From an uncultured Lachnospiraceae bacterium (GTDB lineage Bacteria > Bacillota > Clostridia > Lachnospirales > Lachnospiraceae), in NCBI GenBank assembly GCA_934371505.1, contig CAKRNW010000100.1:1-8824 (forward strand): DNA of 8,824 nt, in the 5' to 3' direction. The notes beneath the pieces are model-generated. The model was not told where the DNA came from, did not search any database, and saw only the letters and a list, made by a program, of their open reading frames with translations. Positions within the stretch are counted from its first letter, which is position 1. The number at the start of each line of letters is the position of its first letter. The position numbers were made by a program, and so were the translations under genes. This document shows, in pieces, positions 1 through 6,351 of this stretch.

Positions 1-700
1 CGAGGCGGTGGAGCTGGCAACAGATCTGTCAATTTCCGCCATTGAAAAATGTCCGGAATACCGGAGTTATAATCCTACGGTTCCACCGCGAAACGGTGTC
101 AATGCACTTCCTACCAAGGTGGAGCCGACACGGTATGCCATGTTTCCGGTATGGTTTATGTCTTACCGGAAGAAAGATCGTGTCTCCTATGTGACCATCA
201 ATGGCCAGACGGGTAAAATTGCGGCGGATATTCCGATTGATGAGAAGCGTTACGGAATTGGTTCCCTGCTGCTGGCGATTCCGATTTTCCTGTTATTAAA
301 TATTCTTTTCACCATGACGGCTTCCAAGGCGCTGTTCATGACTTCGATCCTGACAATTATTACGGCTATTATGGCGATGGTGGAATCCCACACCATGAAG
401 AAAAAAGAACAGGGTGCCTACGATAAAGGGAAAAAGGGATATCGGAAGCGAAAGAAAACGGAAAAGGCGGCATCCTCCTCTCTGGATACCCTTTCTCCTA
501 CGGCCTGTATCATCTGTTTCGTGGTATCGATTCTGATGTGGATCATGGCACCGGTGTCCGACTACTGGTATTACGGCTGTATACTGGTTTGTATCGCAGT
601 GGTTTTTCTGACCTTTGTGCGGATCATCCGCAATTACAACATTCTGGCTTCCCGGAAGCTGCCCCAGTTTGACAGAACAGGAGGTGATGACCGTGCATAA
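1..700 (+). CDS. Multi-span membrane protein of unknown function, 5' end outside the window
   Basis: The reading frame is open to the left edge (the in-frame codons at 2-7 are GAG GCG), so the GTG at 8 is probably internal and the N-terminus is missing. About 232 residues are visible. A soluble part of roughly 80 residues contains PVWFMSYRKKDR and VTINGQTGKIAADIPI. Two hydrophobic segments follow (about residues 83-125 counting from the GTG), then a very basic loop (KKGYRKRKKTEK) and a second hydrophobic pair (about 165-207). The soluble motif resembles Clostridia membrane proteins that carry an N-terminal zinc ribbon and lie next to TPM-domain genes. The zinc ribbon would be upstream of the window, so I cannot confirm it. 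The stop overlaps the start of the next gene by 8 bases, which indicates co-transcription and probable translational coupling. Function is unknown. Being a real gene is much more certain than the family. Confidence 0.8.
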   Translation, partial: EAVELATDLSISAIEKCPEYRSYNPTVPPRNGVNALPTKVEPTRYAMFPVWFMSYRKKDRVSYVTINGQTGKIAADIPIDEKRYGIGSLLLAIPIFLLLNILFTMTASKALFMTSILTIITAIMAMVESHTMKKKEQGAYDKGKKGYRKRKKTEKAASSSLDTLSPTACIICFVVSILMWIMAPVSDYWYYGCILVCIAVVFLTFVRIIRNYNILASRKLPQFDRTGGDDRA

Positions 701-1481
701 GTCTTTTATGAAAATAAGTGCGTTTCTGTTTGCATTACTTCTCGGCGGAGCTTCCGCACTGCCTGTTTCCGCAGCAGATGATTCTCTTTCAACGGAAGAA
801 CCGGGGGATGTGGTCATCAGCGATGAGGCCAATCTGTTGACGGATTCTGAGGAAGCGGATCTGTTGGAGATCATGAAGCCCATTACCCAGTATGGTCATG
901 CACTTTTTTACTCCACAAATACTAACGAGTATGATGATACATACGATCTGAGCAAGGCTGCGTATGCCTCCTTCTTCAGTGAATATGACGACGGTGTCAT
1001 TTTTACCATTGATATGGATGACCGGCAGCTTTGGATTTCCGGTTTCGGCGAATGTCAGTACATGGTGACGGACAGCTATTGCTACACCATTACCGACAAT
1101 GTTTATACCTACGCAAAGGACGGCGATTATTACGAGTGTGCAGCACAGGGATTTGAACAGATTTATGCGGTGCTGCAGGGTAAGGACATTCCCCAGCCGA
1201 TGCGTTACACCTGTAATTTTCTGTTGGCGATTGCGATTGCACTGGTCATCAATTTCCTGATCGTGACTTCTTATAGTAAGAAGCGTACTCCTTCCCTGAG
1301 TTCTGTAAAGGATAGTATGATTTACCATTGTGACATCCACAATCCCCAGGCAACCTTTACCCATGAGCGCAAGGTCTACAATCCGCCTTCTTCCAGCAGT
1401 GGAAGCAGCAGCGGTGGCGGTGGCGGCGGCGGAGGAGGTGGCGGCGGCGCCTCCAGCAGCGGCGGTGGACATAGTTTTTAA
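693..1481 (+). CDS. TPM-domain (YgcG-like) exported membrane protein with glycine-rich tail
   Basis: This is a 262-residue protein. I chose the GTG at 693 because AGGAGG (679-684) lies 8 bases before it. ATG 687 overlaps the ribosome-binding site, and ATG 708 is possible but 15 bases downstream. Residues 1-27 form a signal peptide ending VSA-AD. Residues about 40-165 match a TPM domain: the opening DVVISDEANLLTDSEE, then a DDGVIFTIDMDDRQLWISG strand pair. A transmembrane helix follows at about 172-195 (NFLLAIAIALVINFLIV). The cytosolic tail ends in serine, twelve consecutive glycines and GGGHSF. In other bacteria TPM domains have been linked to phosphatase activity or photosystem repair, but the role of the Firmicutes members is not settled. 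The layout (signal peptide, TPM domain, helix, Gly/Ser tail) is typical of this class. The gene overlaps the preceding membrane-protein gene by 8 bases, suggesting a two-protein membrane complex. Confidence 0.85.
   Translation: MHKSFMKISAFLFALLLGGASALPVSAADDSLSTEEPGDVVISDEANLLTDSEEADLLEIMKPITQYGHALFYSTNTNEYDDTYDLSKAAYASFFSEYDDGVIFTIDMDDRQLWISGFGECQYMVTDSYCYTITDNVYTYAKDGDYYECAAQGFEQIYAVLQGKDIPQPMRYTCNFLLAIAIALVINFLIVTSYSKKRTPSLSSVKDSMIYHCDIHNPQATFTHERKVYNPPSSSSGSSSGGGGGGGGGGGGASSSGGGHSF
1413..1448 (+). repeat. GGN microsatellite encoding twelve glycines
   Basis: Twelve consecutive glycine codons (a mix of GGT, GGC and GGA) lie near the 3' end of the TPM-domain gene, with serine codons on both sides. 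The mixed codons make it less slippage-prone than a pure repeat. On the opposite strand it gives a long alanine-rich open frame that is not a gene. Confidence 0.9.
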
Positions 1482-1491
1482 TAATTTAGAG

Positions 1492-1533
1492 AACAACAGG
1501 GTCGTGCCCACGATGGAGCACGACCCTGTTGTT
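1492..1533. terminator. Perfect 16-bp hairpin between convergent genes, bidirectional terminator
   Basis: The arms 1492-1507 and 1518-1533 are perfectly complementary over 16 bases, with a 10-base loop. The hairpin lies 10 bases after the TPM gene stop and 17 bases beyond the stop of the convergent importer operon. On the plus strand a run of six T (1547-1552) follows about 13 bases later. On the minus strand the sequence leaving the stem is AT-rich but lacks a clean T-run. The position between convergent ends supports a terminator for both. The late T-tract makes the mechanism less than textbook. Confidence 0.75.
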
Positions 1534-1550
1534 GTGTGATTATCAATTTT

Positions 1551-2366
1551 TTAGTTTTCAGAGGTAATATCACTTCCGAAATATTTCTCGGAGATCTGTG
1601 CCAAGGTGCCGTCTGCGCGGAGTTCCCCGATGGCTTTGTTGAGTGCCTCTAAAAGGGTGGAACTGTCCTCGCCTTTCTGTACGGGGATGGCTACCAGATT
1701 GGCATCCTCCGTGAGGGCGGCAACTTTGAGGGGTGTCTCAGGGTGTACGCTCATATAGTCATAGAAGGAAACTTCCGCGTTGAGGGTAGCGTCCACGCGT
1801 CCGGAAAGTACCATCTGCATGGTTTCATCCAGGGAGTCCACGCCGGATACGGTTGCGCCGTACTGTTCCGCCAAAAGCATGTAGGTGCTGTCAATGCTGT
1901 TTGCGGTGGTGCGTCCCTTCAAATCTTCAAAGCTTTTTATATCCTCGTTGTCATCCTTCACGATAAGTGCGGTACGGATGTAGGCATAGGGGTCGGTGAA
2001 ATCGTATTTTTCTTTTCTCTCATCGGTGATATCCACGCCATTGACTACCAGGTCATAGCGTCCGCTTTCCAGTCCGGCGAAGAGTCCGTCCCACTCTCCT
2101 TCTACGAAGTTGACCTTTACGCCCAGCTTGTCGGCGATTGCCTGTGCCACTTCCACATCGAAACCTACCAGATTGTTGTCCTCATCGTGGTAAGTCCAGG
2201 GTGCCCAGGTTCCCTCCATGGCAACAGTAATCTCGCCCTTGGCCTGGATACGCGCCAGCTTATCGCCCTCTTCGGTGTTCTGAGCTTTGCCACAGCCGGT
2301 GAGTGCCCCAGCCATCATGGTGGTTACCAGTGCGATACTTCCTAACTTCTTTGCAAATTTGTTCAT
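1551..2366 (-). CDS. Amino-acid ABC importer substrate-binding lipoprotein, cystine-type
   Basis: This 271-residue protein begins at the ATG at 2366, which has GAGG 7 bases upstream; an ATG 24 bases earlier lacks such a site. The signal peptide ends in lipobox LTGC, so Cys25 would be lipidated and hold the protein on the outer face of the membrane. The rest is a family 3 periplasmic-type binding protein: VAMEGTWAPWTY (about 48-59), GFDVEVAQAIADKLGV (68-83), EWDGLFAGLESGRYDLVVNGV (91-111), then ITDERKEKYDFTDPYAY, where Arg117 is the expected ligand carboxylate-binding residue. The closest pattern I know is cystine receptors such as FliY/TcyA; substrate remains an inference. The Asp usually found in the second lobe (after VDAxL) appears to be replaced by Ala197-Glu198. 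It is the last gene of the operon, 30 bases after the ATPase gene. Confidence 0.93.
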   Translation of the reverse strand: MNKFAKKLGSIALVTTMMAGALTGCGKAQNTEEGDKLARIQAKGEITVAMEGTWAPWTYHDEDNNLVGFDVEVAQAIADKLGVKVNFVEGEWDGLFAGLESGRYDLVVNGVDITDERKEKYDFTDPYAYIRTALIVKDDNEDIKSFEDLKGRTTANSIDSTYMLLAEQYGATVSGVDSLDETMQMVLSGRVDATLNAEVSFYDYMSVHPETPLKVAALTEDANLVAIPVQKGEDSSTLLEALNKAIGELRADGTLAQISEKYFGSDITSEN

Positions 2367-2396
2367 AATTTTTCCTCGCTTTCTTATCATACTTTC

Positions 2397-3137
2397 TTAC
2401 ACTTTCTCACTTGTGGTGCGCAGGAATTCCTTCGTGCGTTCCTCTTTTGGATTCTGGAAGAAATCAGTGGAAGAACCTGCCTCCACTACTTTTCCGTCTT
2501 CCATAAATATAACTTTATTGGACACATTTCTGGCAAACCACATTTCGTGGGTGACTACCAGCATGGTCATTCCCTCTCTTGCAAGCTGCTGCATGACCGC
2601 CAGGACTTCTCCGATGAGCTCCGGGTCAAGGGCGGATGTGGGCTCATCGAAAAAGATGATTTCCGGGTCGGTGGCAAGGGCTCTGGCGATGGCCACACGC
2701 TGCTGCTGTCCGCCGGAAAGCTGGTCGGGATAATAGTCGTAGCGTTCTGACATTCCCACTTTGTCCAGCATTTTCTTTCCGATTTCCACCGCTTTGTCTT
2801 TGGGCATTTTCCGGGCTGCAATCAGCCCCTCCGTCACATTCTGCAGTGCGGTTTTATTCAAAAATAAATTGTAGTTCTGGAACACAAAGGCAGTTTTTTT
2901 CCGCAGACGGGAGATGTCCTTTTTCGTCATGTGTCCCAGTTGGAAACTTTCGCCGTCAAAAATCAGTTCGCCGCTGTCAGCGGTTTCCAGAAAATTGATG
3001 CAGCGCAGCAGGGTGGTCTTGCCGGAGCCGCTGGGACCAAGGATGGCGATGACATCTCCTTTGTCCACCTCTAAATCCACACCCCTGAGAACATCCAGCT
3101 TCCCAAAGGATTTATGTATGTCTTTTACCTCTAACAT
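2397..3137 (-). CDS. Amino-acid ABC importer ATP-binding protein
   Basis: This 246-residue protein powers the importer whose permease and receptor flank it. All catalytic motifs are intact: Walker A GPSGSGKTT (34-42), Q-loop Gln87 in FVFQNYNLF, signature LSGGQ (140-144), Walker B IIFFDE (160-165) with catalytic Glu165, D-loop SALD and switch His197 in VVTHEM. Length and sequence match the polar amino-acid subfamily (GlnQ, HisP, YecC/TcyN). The ATG at 3137 has AGGAGG 5 bases upstream, and there are 12 bases between it and the permease stop, so the site sits in the intergenic gap. It acts at the cytoplasmic face as a homodimer, by family analogy. Nothing in the protein looks broken. Confidence 0.95.
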   Translation of the reverse strand: MLEVKDIHKSFGKLDVLRGVDLEVDKGDVIAILGPSGSGKTTLLRCINFLETADSGELIFDGESFQLGHMTKKDISRLRKKTAFVFQNYNLFLNKTALQNVTEGLIAARKMPKDKAVEIGKKMLDKVGMSERYDYYPDQLSGGQQQRVAIARALATDPEIIFFDEPTSALDPELIGEVLAVMQQLAREGMTMLVVTHEMWFARNVSNKVIFMEDGKVVEAGSSTDFFQNPKEERTKEFLRTTSEKV

Positions 3138-3149
3138 AGGAACCTCCTC

Positions 3150-3827
3150 TTACTTGTCGCGGTGGTGGGTGTAGCTGTTTAGCCTGCGCTCAATGACATG
3201 CTGCAGGCGGGTCAGCACGGTACAGAAAATCAGGTAAATCAAGGCAACCTCAATGTATAAAGCCAGGGGTTCGTAGGTACGGGCCACAATCCGCTGGGTG
3301 GTCATGAACATTTCCACCACGGTGATGTTTGCCGCCAGGGAGGTGTCCTTCACCATGCCGATGAGGGAGTTCATCAAAGGCGGGAAGGCGGTGCGGAGTG
3401 CCTGGGGCAACACAATCCGCCACATAATCTGCAGGTAATTCATGCCCACGCAATAGCCTGCCTCAATCTGTCCGTTGGGTACGGATTCCAGGGCGGCTCG
3501 CATGGTTTCGGCACAGTAGGCGCCTTCGTTGATGGCAAAAACCAGTACGGCGCAGGGGAAGGGGTCAATCATAATTCCCAGATTGGGCAGTCCGAAGAAA
3601 ATCACATACAGCTGTACCAGCAACGGGGTGCCACGGATAATCCAGATGTAAAAACGGCAGATTTGCTTTAAAATTTTCACATTGGCAAACTGAATCAGGG
3701 CAACCACCACAGCGATGACCATCGCCAGCGAAAAGGCAATGATGGTCAGCGGAATAGTCACCGTCAGTCCCGGCACCAGAATTTTGGTAAAGGAATCTGT
3801 CAGGATTCCCCATAGTCTCTCATTCAT
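3150..3827 (-). CDS. Amino-acid ABC importer permease (HisM/GlnP/YecS type)
   Basis: This 225-residue inner-membrane permease has the usual length for the family. Hydrophobic helices lie near residues 18-45, 55-80, 90-105 and 185-205. The family block RGTPLLVQL is at 65-73. The coupling loop that docks the ATPase is at about 122-135, with EAG at 122-124 and Gly128 in EAGYCVGMNYLQIMWRIVLPQA. The final stretch carries the typical MVKDTSLA motif. The ATG at 3827 overlaps the stop of the cysteine-rich gene upstream by 8 bases, and AGAGGA lies 8 bases before it inside that gene, so the two are translationally coupled. Only one permease is present, so the channel is presumably a homodimer, as in cystine importers. 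Substrate is inferred from the neighbouring receptor. Confidence 0.94.
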   Translation of the reverse strand: MNERLWGILTDSFTKILVPGLTVTIPLTIIAFSLAMVIAVVVALIQFANVKILKQICRFYIWIIRGTPLLVQLYVIFFGLPNLGIMIDPFPCAVLVFAINEGAYCAETMRAALESVPNGQIEAGYCVGMNYLQIMWRIVLPQALRTAFPPLMNSLIGMVKDTSLAANITVVEMFMTTQRIVARTYEPLALYIEVALIYLIFCTVLTRLQHVIERRLNSYTHHRDK

Positions 3828-4233
3828 CTTGTTCGTCCTCTTTCGGCATTAGTATATCTAAAATCAGCAGCGCATCCTTTACCTTCATGCGGCACTCCGC
3901 CTGTTCCGGGGTGCAGCCCTTCAGGATGTCCTTACATTTGATGCCGCCGTATTCTTTTTCAAACATTTCCATCGCCTGCTTGATTTTTCCGCAGGTCTCA
4001 TGGCGGCTTTTCTCGTCACCCTTGCAGCATTTACAGCTTAAAATCATGGTGATGGCAGACAGGGCACAGCACATCTCGCCACAGTCTCCGTAGCCTCCGT
4101 CAAAGCCGTCCATCATGCGGGCCGCCACATCCTTAGGTATCCCGATCTCATCCGCATAGGCACCGAGAATCGCTTTCCCGCAGGAACCGCTCTCATCATA
4201 AATTTGTGTTGCCTCATTCATTTTTTTTTGCAT
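3820..4233 (-). CDS. Small cysteine-rich protein of the C_GCAxxG_C_C putative redox family
   Basis: This 137-residue soluble protein has eleven cysteines (residues 18, 51, 55, 56, 67, 69, 70, 81, 100, 107, 114). The pattern matches the family named C_GCAxxG_C_C, regarded as putatively redox-active: SGSCGKAILGAYADEIGI (16-32), then MMDGFDGGYGDCGEMCCALSA (40-60), then CKCC (67-70) and further cysteines. In common members the second block reads GGxGxxGExCGA; here Cys51 is extra and Gly of CGA is replaced by Cys56. No signal peptide or membrane helix is seen, so it should be cytoplasmic. I chose the ATG at 4233 because a GGGGAG site lies about 6 bases upstream; ATG 4221 follows an A-run with no such site. 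It is the first gene of the importer operon, overlapping the permease by 8 bases, which suggests a role linked to imported sulfur amino acid or thiol redox. The reaction is unknown. Confidence 0.82.
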   Translation of the reverse strand: MQKKMNEATQIYDESGSCGKAILGAYADEIGIPKDVAARMMDGFDGGYGDCGEMCCALSAITMILSCKCCKGDEKSRHETCGKIKQAMEMFEKEYGGIKCKDILKGCTPEQAECRMKVKDALLILDILMPKEDEQDE

Positions 4234-4288
4234 AGAAGTCTCCCCTTTGGATAGAACCTAAATCCTATTTTATCCAGATTTTTCTATT

Positions 4289-4317
4289 TTGCACCATCAA
4301 ATATTAAGTTTTACTAT
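4289..4317 (+). promoter_or_regulatory. Candidate sigma-A promoter for the AraC-family gene
   Basis: TTGCAC (4289-4294) and TACTAT (4312-4317) are separated by 17 bases. The predicted start is near 4324, giving a leader of about 70 bases before the regulator's ATG. It overlaps the weak leftward candidate promoter on the other strand, so the two transcripts could interfere. The match is moderate. Confidence 0.4.
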
Positions 4318-4329
4318 GGCAAATTCTAA
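4301..4329 (-). promoter_or_regulatory. Weak candidate promoter for the importer operon
   Basis: Read on the minus strand, TTAGAA (4329-4324) and TAATAT (4306-4301) are separated by 17 bases, about 65 bases before the operon's first ATG. Each box matches the sigma-A consensus only partly (3/6 and 4/6). An activator-dependent promoter next to an AraC-type gene could look like this, but the call is weak. Confidence 0.3.
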
Positions 4330-4392
4330 CATTTTGCAGTAGGATATGGATAAAGATAAGAGAACGATTGGAAAGGAGCCGGGGAACTGCCC

Positions 4393-5403
4393 ATGGGAAA
4401 ACAGCTTGAAACTGCCGGAAAAAGAGAGAACGAATGCATAACAGAAACTACTGCCAGTCCTGTCCTGTGGAATTCCCTACAGACCCTGCTGGCACAGTAC
4501 GATTCCTTAGACTGGGAGTTTTACGATGCGCCGGCGGGCAGTGCCCGGGAAAAAATGTACCGGTGGCCGGGGGCAGAAAACGAGGATATTATGATTTGTG
4601 TCCGCATGGGGAATCAAATCCATGAGTTTTTCCACCGGCAGGACTATTTCTTTATCAAATATGCATACCAGTGTAAATTCCAAGTGTTCAGTTATGCGTA
4701 TGACAAGGAGCTGACGGTACATCAGGGGGAATGTTATATCGGACAGCCTTTTGCGGGATATGCCCTGCAGGGGCGTAGCTGTCAGGAGCTGATTCTGGTG
4801 GAGGTACTGATTCGGCGGGAGGCATTTTTCCGCACCTTTCTGCCTGCCATTTCTGCCAGCTCCGGGCTGTTCCGCTTTTTTCTGGCGCCCCAGACCAATG
4901 AGTTTTCCGACGAGTTCATCCATCTTTCCTTCGGGGAGGATTCCTATGTAGGGAATCTGGTGGAGATGATGGTGATTGAGTACGCCAATAAAAAGGAGGA
5001 TTCCCAGGAGCTTTTGAAGCTGCTGGTGCTGACCATGCTCACCTACGCGGCGCGGATTTACAAGGGGCAGCTGCCACCCTCCACGGAAAGCCGTCTGTCG
5101 GACAAAATTATCCGGTACATGAACGACCACACCGATGCGGTGTCGTTGAAAGAGATTGCGGCGGTTTTTTCCTATCATCCCAATTACATTTCCAAGGTGC
5201 TGCATGAGGAAACCGGGCAGACCTTTTCCCAGCTTCTGCGAAAGCTGCGCATGGAAAGAGCGCTGACTCTGTTGAAGGGGTCAACGCTCACCATGGAGGA
5301 AATTGCCTATATGCTGGGTTACAGCAACAGCAGTAACTTTTATAAGGCGTTCCGGGAATATTTCCACACTTCCCCCGCTGCCTGGAGAGCGCAGGAGAAG
5401 TAA
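4393..5403 (+). CDS. AraC-family transcriptional regulator
   Basis: This 336-residue protein has an N-terminal sensing half and a C-terminal AraC DNA-binding domain. The sensing half (about 60-220) has cupin-like strands, for example FQVFSYAYDKELTVHQGECYIG, followed by helices. The binding domain (about 237-333) has two helix-turn-helix units: SLKEIAAVFSYHPNYISKVL (251-270) and TMEEIAYMLGYSNSSNFYKAF (300-320), ending in the usual HTSPAAWR. It is transcribed away from the importer operon across 159 bases, so control of that operon is the obvious hypothesis; the ligand is unknown. The start is uncertain: AAGGAG (4373-4378) is 14 bases before the ATG at 4393, longer than usual, while an in-frame CTG at 4387 is 8 bases from it and GGGGA (4381-4385) is 7 from the ATG. 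Its 3' end converges on the RsiV-like gene with only 24 bases between. Confidence 0.92.
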   Translation: MGKQLETAGKRENECITETTASPVLWNSLQTLLAQYDSLDWEFYDAPAGSAREKMYRWPGAENEDIMICVRMGNQIHEFFHRQDYFFIKYAYQCKFQVFSYAYDKELTVHQGECYIGQPFAGYALQGRSCQELILVEVLIRREAFFRTFLPAISASSGLFRFFLAPQTNEFSDEFIHLSFGEDSYVGNLVEMMVIEYANKKEDSQELLKLLVLTMLTYAARIYKGQLPPSTESRLSDKIIRYMNDHTDAVSLKEIAAVFSYHPNYISKVLHEETGQTFSQLLRKLRMERALTLLKGSTLTMEEIAYMLGYSNSSNFYKAFREYFHTSPAAWRAQEK

Positions 5404-5427
5404 TGGCGGTTTGGGTTTACATCACTT

Positions 5428-6351
5428 TTATTTCAGGAGATCGGCAATGGCGTCCGGCTCGATGGTGAAGGAGACGCATCCCATGGACATGGGCGCCACA
5501 TCGCCTTCGTTGAAGGAAATTACCAGGCTGCCTTCTGCGTCCAGGTAAAATCCGGTTTCATCGGTAATATTCTGGAAATCCCATTCCGGCATATCGGAAT
5601 CCAGCCAGTAGATGGTGTTGGGGTCTGCCGCCATCTGCTCTTTCATCTGCTTTTTGATGTTGTCGCTGATGGGGGTAATGTAGTCGGCACCCTCTTTGAA
5701 AAGGTCTTTCAGCTGGAGTCGCTCTTTGGTTTTTAAATCAATGGTGTAGTAGTAGTCCTGCTCGTAGCCACTGCCTGCGGACTGGAAGCACATGAGTTTC
5801 AGGGTAAAATAGTCCGGGGTGGTGGCAATGACTTCGCTGTTTACGGTCATGGACTGGTAGCCTTCCTCCCGGGAAAGTCCTTCCTTAAACTCCGCAATCA
5901 GCTTGTCAGTAATCTCCTGGATTTCCCCGTTGATGCTGTCCGCCGCCTGTTTTAGCTGTTCCTTGTCGGTTTCGCTTGTGATGATTTCATCCTGTCCCAC
6001 GGTTTCCACAACCACGCCGGGCACTTCCACATCGGCGGAATTTCTGTCATCCTCATACTGGTAGCTGCGGAAGGTGACCACATCCACCAGGCGTCCCAGC
6101 AGGGGGATATCGCTCATGGCGTGCGCCACGGATGCGCTGGTGTTTGGCAGAATGATAAAGGCTGCCAGGACTGCGGCGGCGATACCTACGCCATGTCTCC
6201 AATGGGTTACTTTTTCTTCTTTTCTATTTTTCATTTTGGCTCTCTCCATTTCCTTTTTCATCTGTTCCACCCGTTCTTTGGGCATGTGCTGGCTCTCGTA
6301 AGAGGTGCGCAGCGCTTCCAGATTGTGTTCGTTCTCTCTTTCCTGCTTCAT
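5428..6351 (-). CDS. RsiV-like transmembrane anti-sigma protein (DUF3298 C-terminal domain)
   Basis: This 307-residue protein probably holds the ECF sigma factor encoded just upstream. The cytoplasmic N-terminus (about 1-50) is charged and helical. One transmembrane helix spans about 53-70 (GVGIAAAVLAAFIIL). Right after it comes SVAHAMSDIPLLGRLVDVVTF, the RsiV-type juxtamembrane block, where the A-H-A triplet fits a signal-peptidase site. The extracellular part ends in a DUF3298-like domain, with TIDLKTKERLQLKDLF, then FYLDAEGSLVISFNEGDVAPMSMG. In Bacillus subtilis, RsiV binds lysozyme and is then cleaved by signal peptidase and the RasP protease to free SigV; the same route is inferred here. 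I chose the ATG at 6351, with GGGGAGG 7 bases upstream and a one-base overlap (TGATG) with the sigma stop, indicating tight coupling; a TTG one codon earlier is less likely. Confidence 0.88.
   Translation of the reverse strand: MKQERENEHNLEALRTSYESQHMPKERVEQMKKEMERAKMKNRKEEKVTHWRHGVGIAAAVLAAFIILPNTSASVAHAMSDIPLLGRLVDVVTFRSYQYEDDRNSADVEVPGVVVETVGQDEIITSETDKEQLKQAADSINGEIQEITDKLIAEFKEGLSREEGYQSMTVNSEVIATTPDYFTLKLMCFQSAGSGYEQDYYYTIDLKTKERLQLKDLFKEGADYITPISDNIKKQMKEQMAADPNTIYWLDSDMPEWDFQNITDETGFYLDAEGSLVISFNEGDVAPMSMGCVSFTIEPDAIADLLK

Larger units (their letters stand above)
4269..4354. repeat. Separated 8-bp inverted repeat in the regulator/operon gap
   Basis: TTTATCCA at 4269-4276 recurs inverted as TGGATAAA at 4347-4354, 78 bases apart. 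Each copy lies beside a second shorter match (ATCCTA next to the left one, AGGATA next to the right one). The pair brackets both candidate promoters, as operator half-sites of a divergent regulator might. Eight bases could arise by chance in an AT-rich region. Confidence 0.3.

Noticed and set aside
296..883. 195-codon minus-strand open frame across the first two plus-strand genes
   Set aside because: It is His/Arg-rich with no hydrophobic or domain pattern, and crosses the overlap of two coupled genes on the other strand.
789..1511. Long minus-strand open frame opposite the TPM-domain gene
   Set aside because: It is rich in Ala, Thr and Ser runs that simply mirror the GGN repeat, has no ribosome-binding site or recognisable family, and lies fully opposite a well-supported gene.
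4507..5205. 232-codon minus-strand open frame opposite the AraC-family gene
   Set aside because: The plus-strand frame encodes a clear AraC-type regulator. The opposite frame shows no motifs and a composition typical of antisense reading.
5404..5427. Terminator between the convergent AraC and RsiV-like genes
   Set aside because: The 24-base gap and its edges show no stem-loop, so none can be supported.
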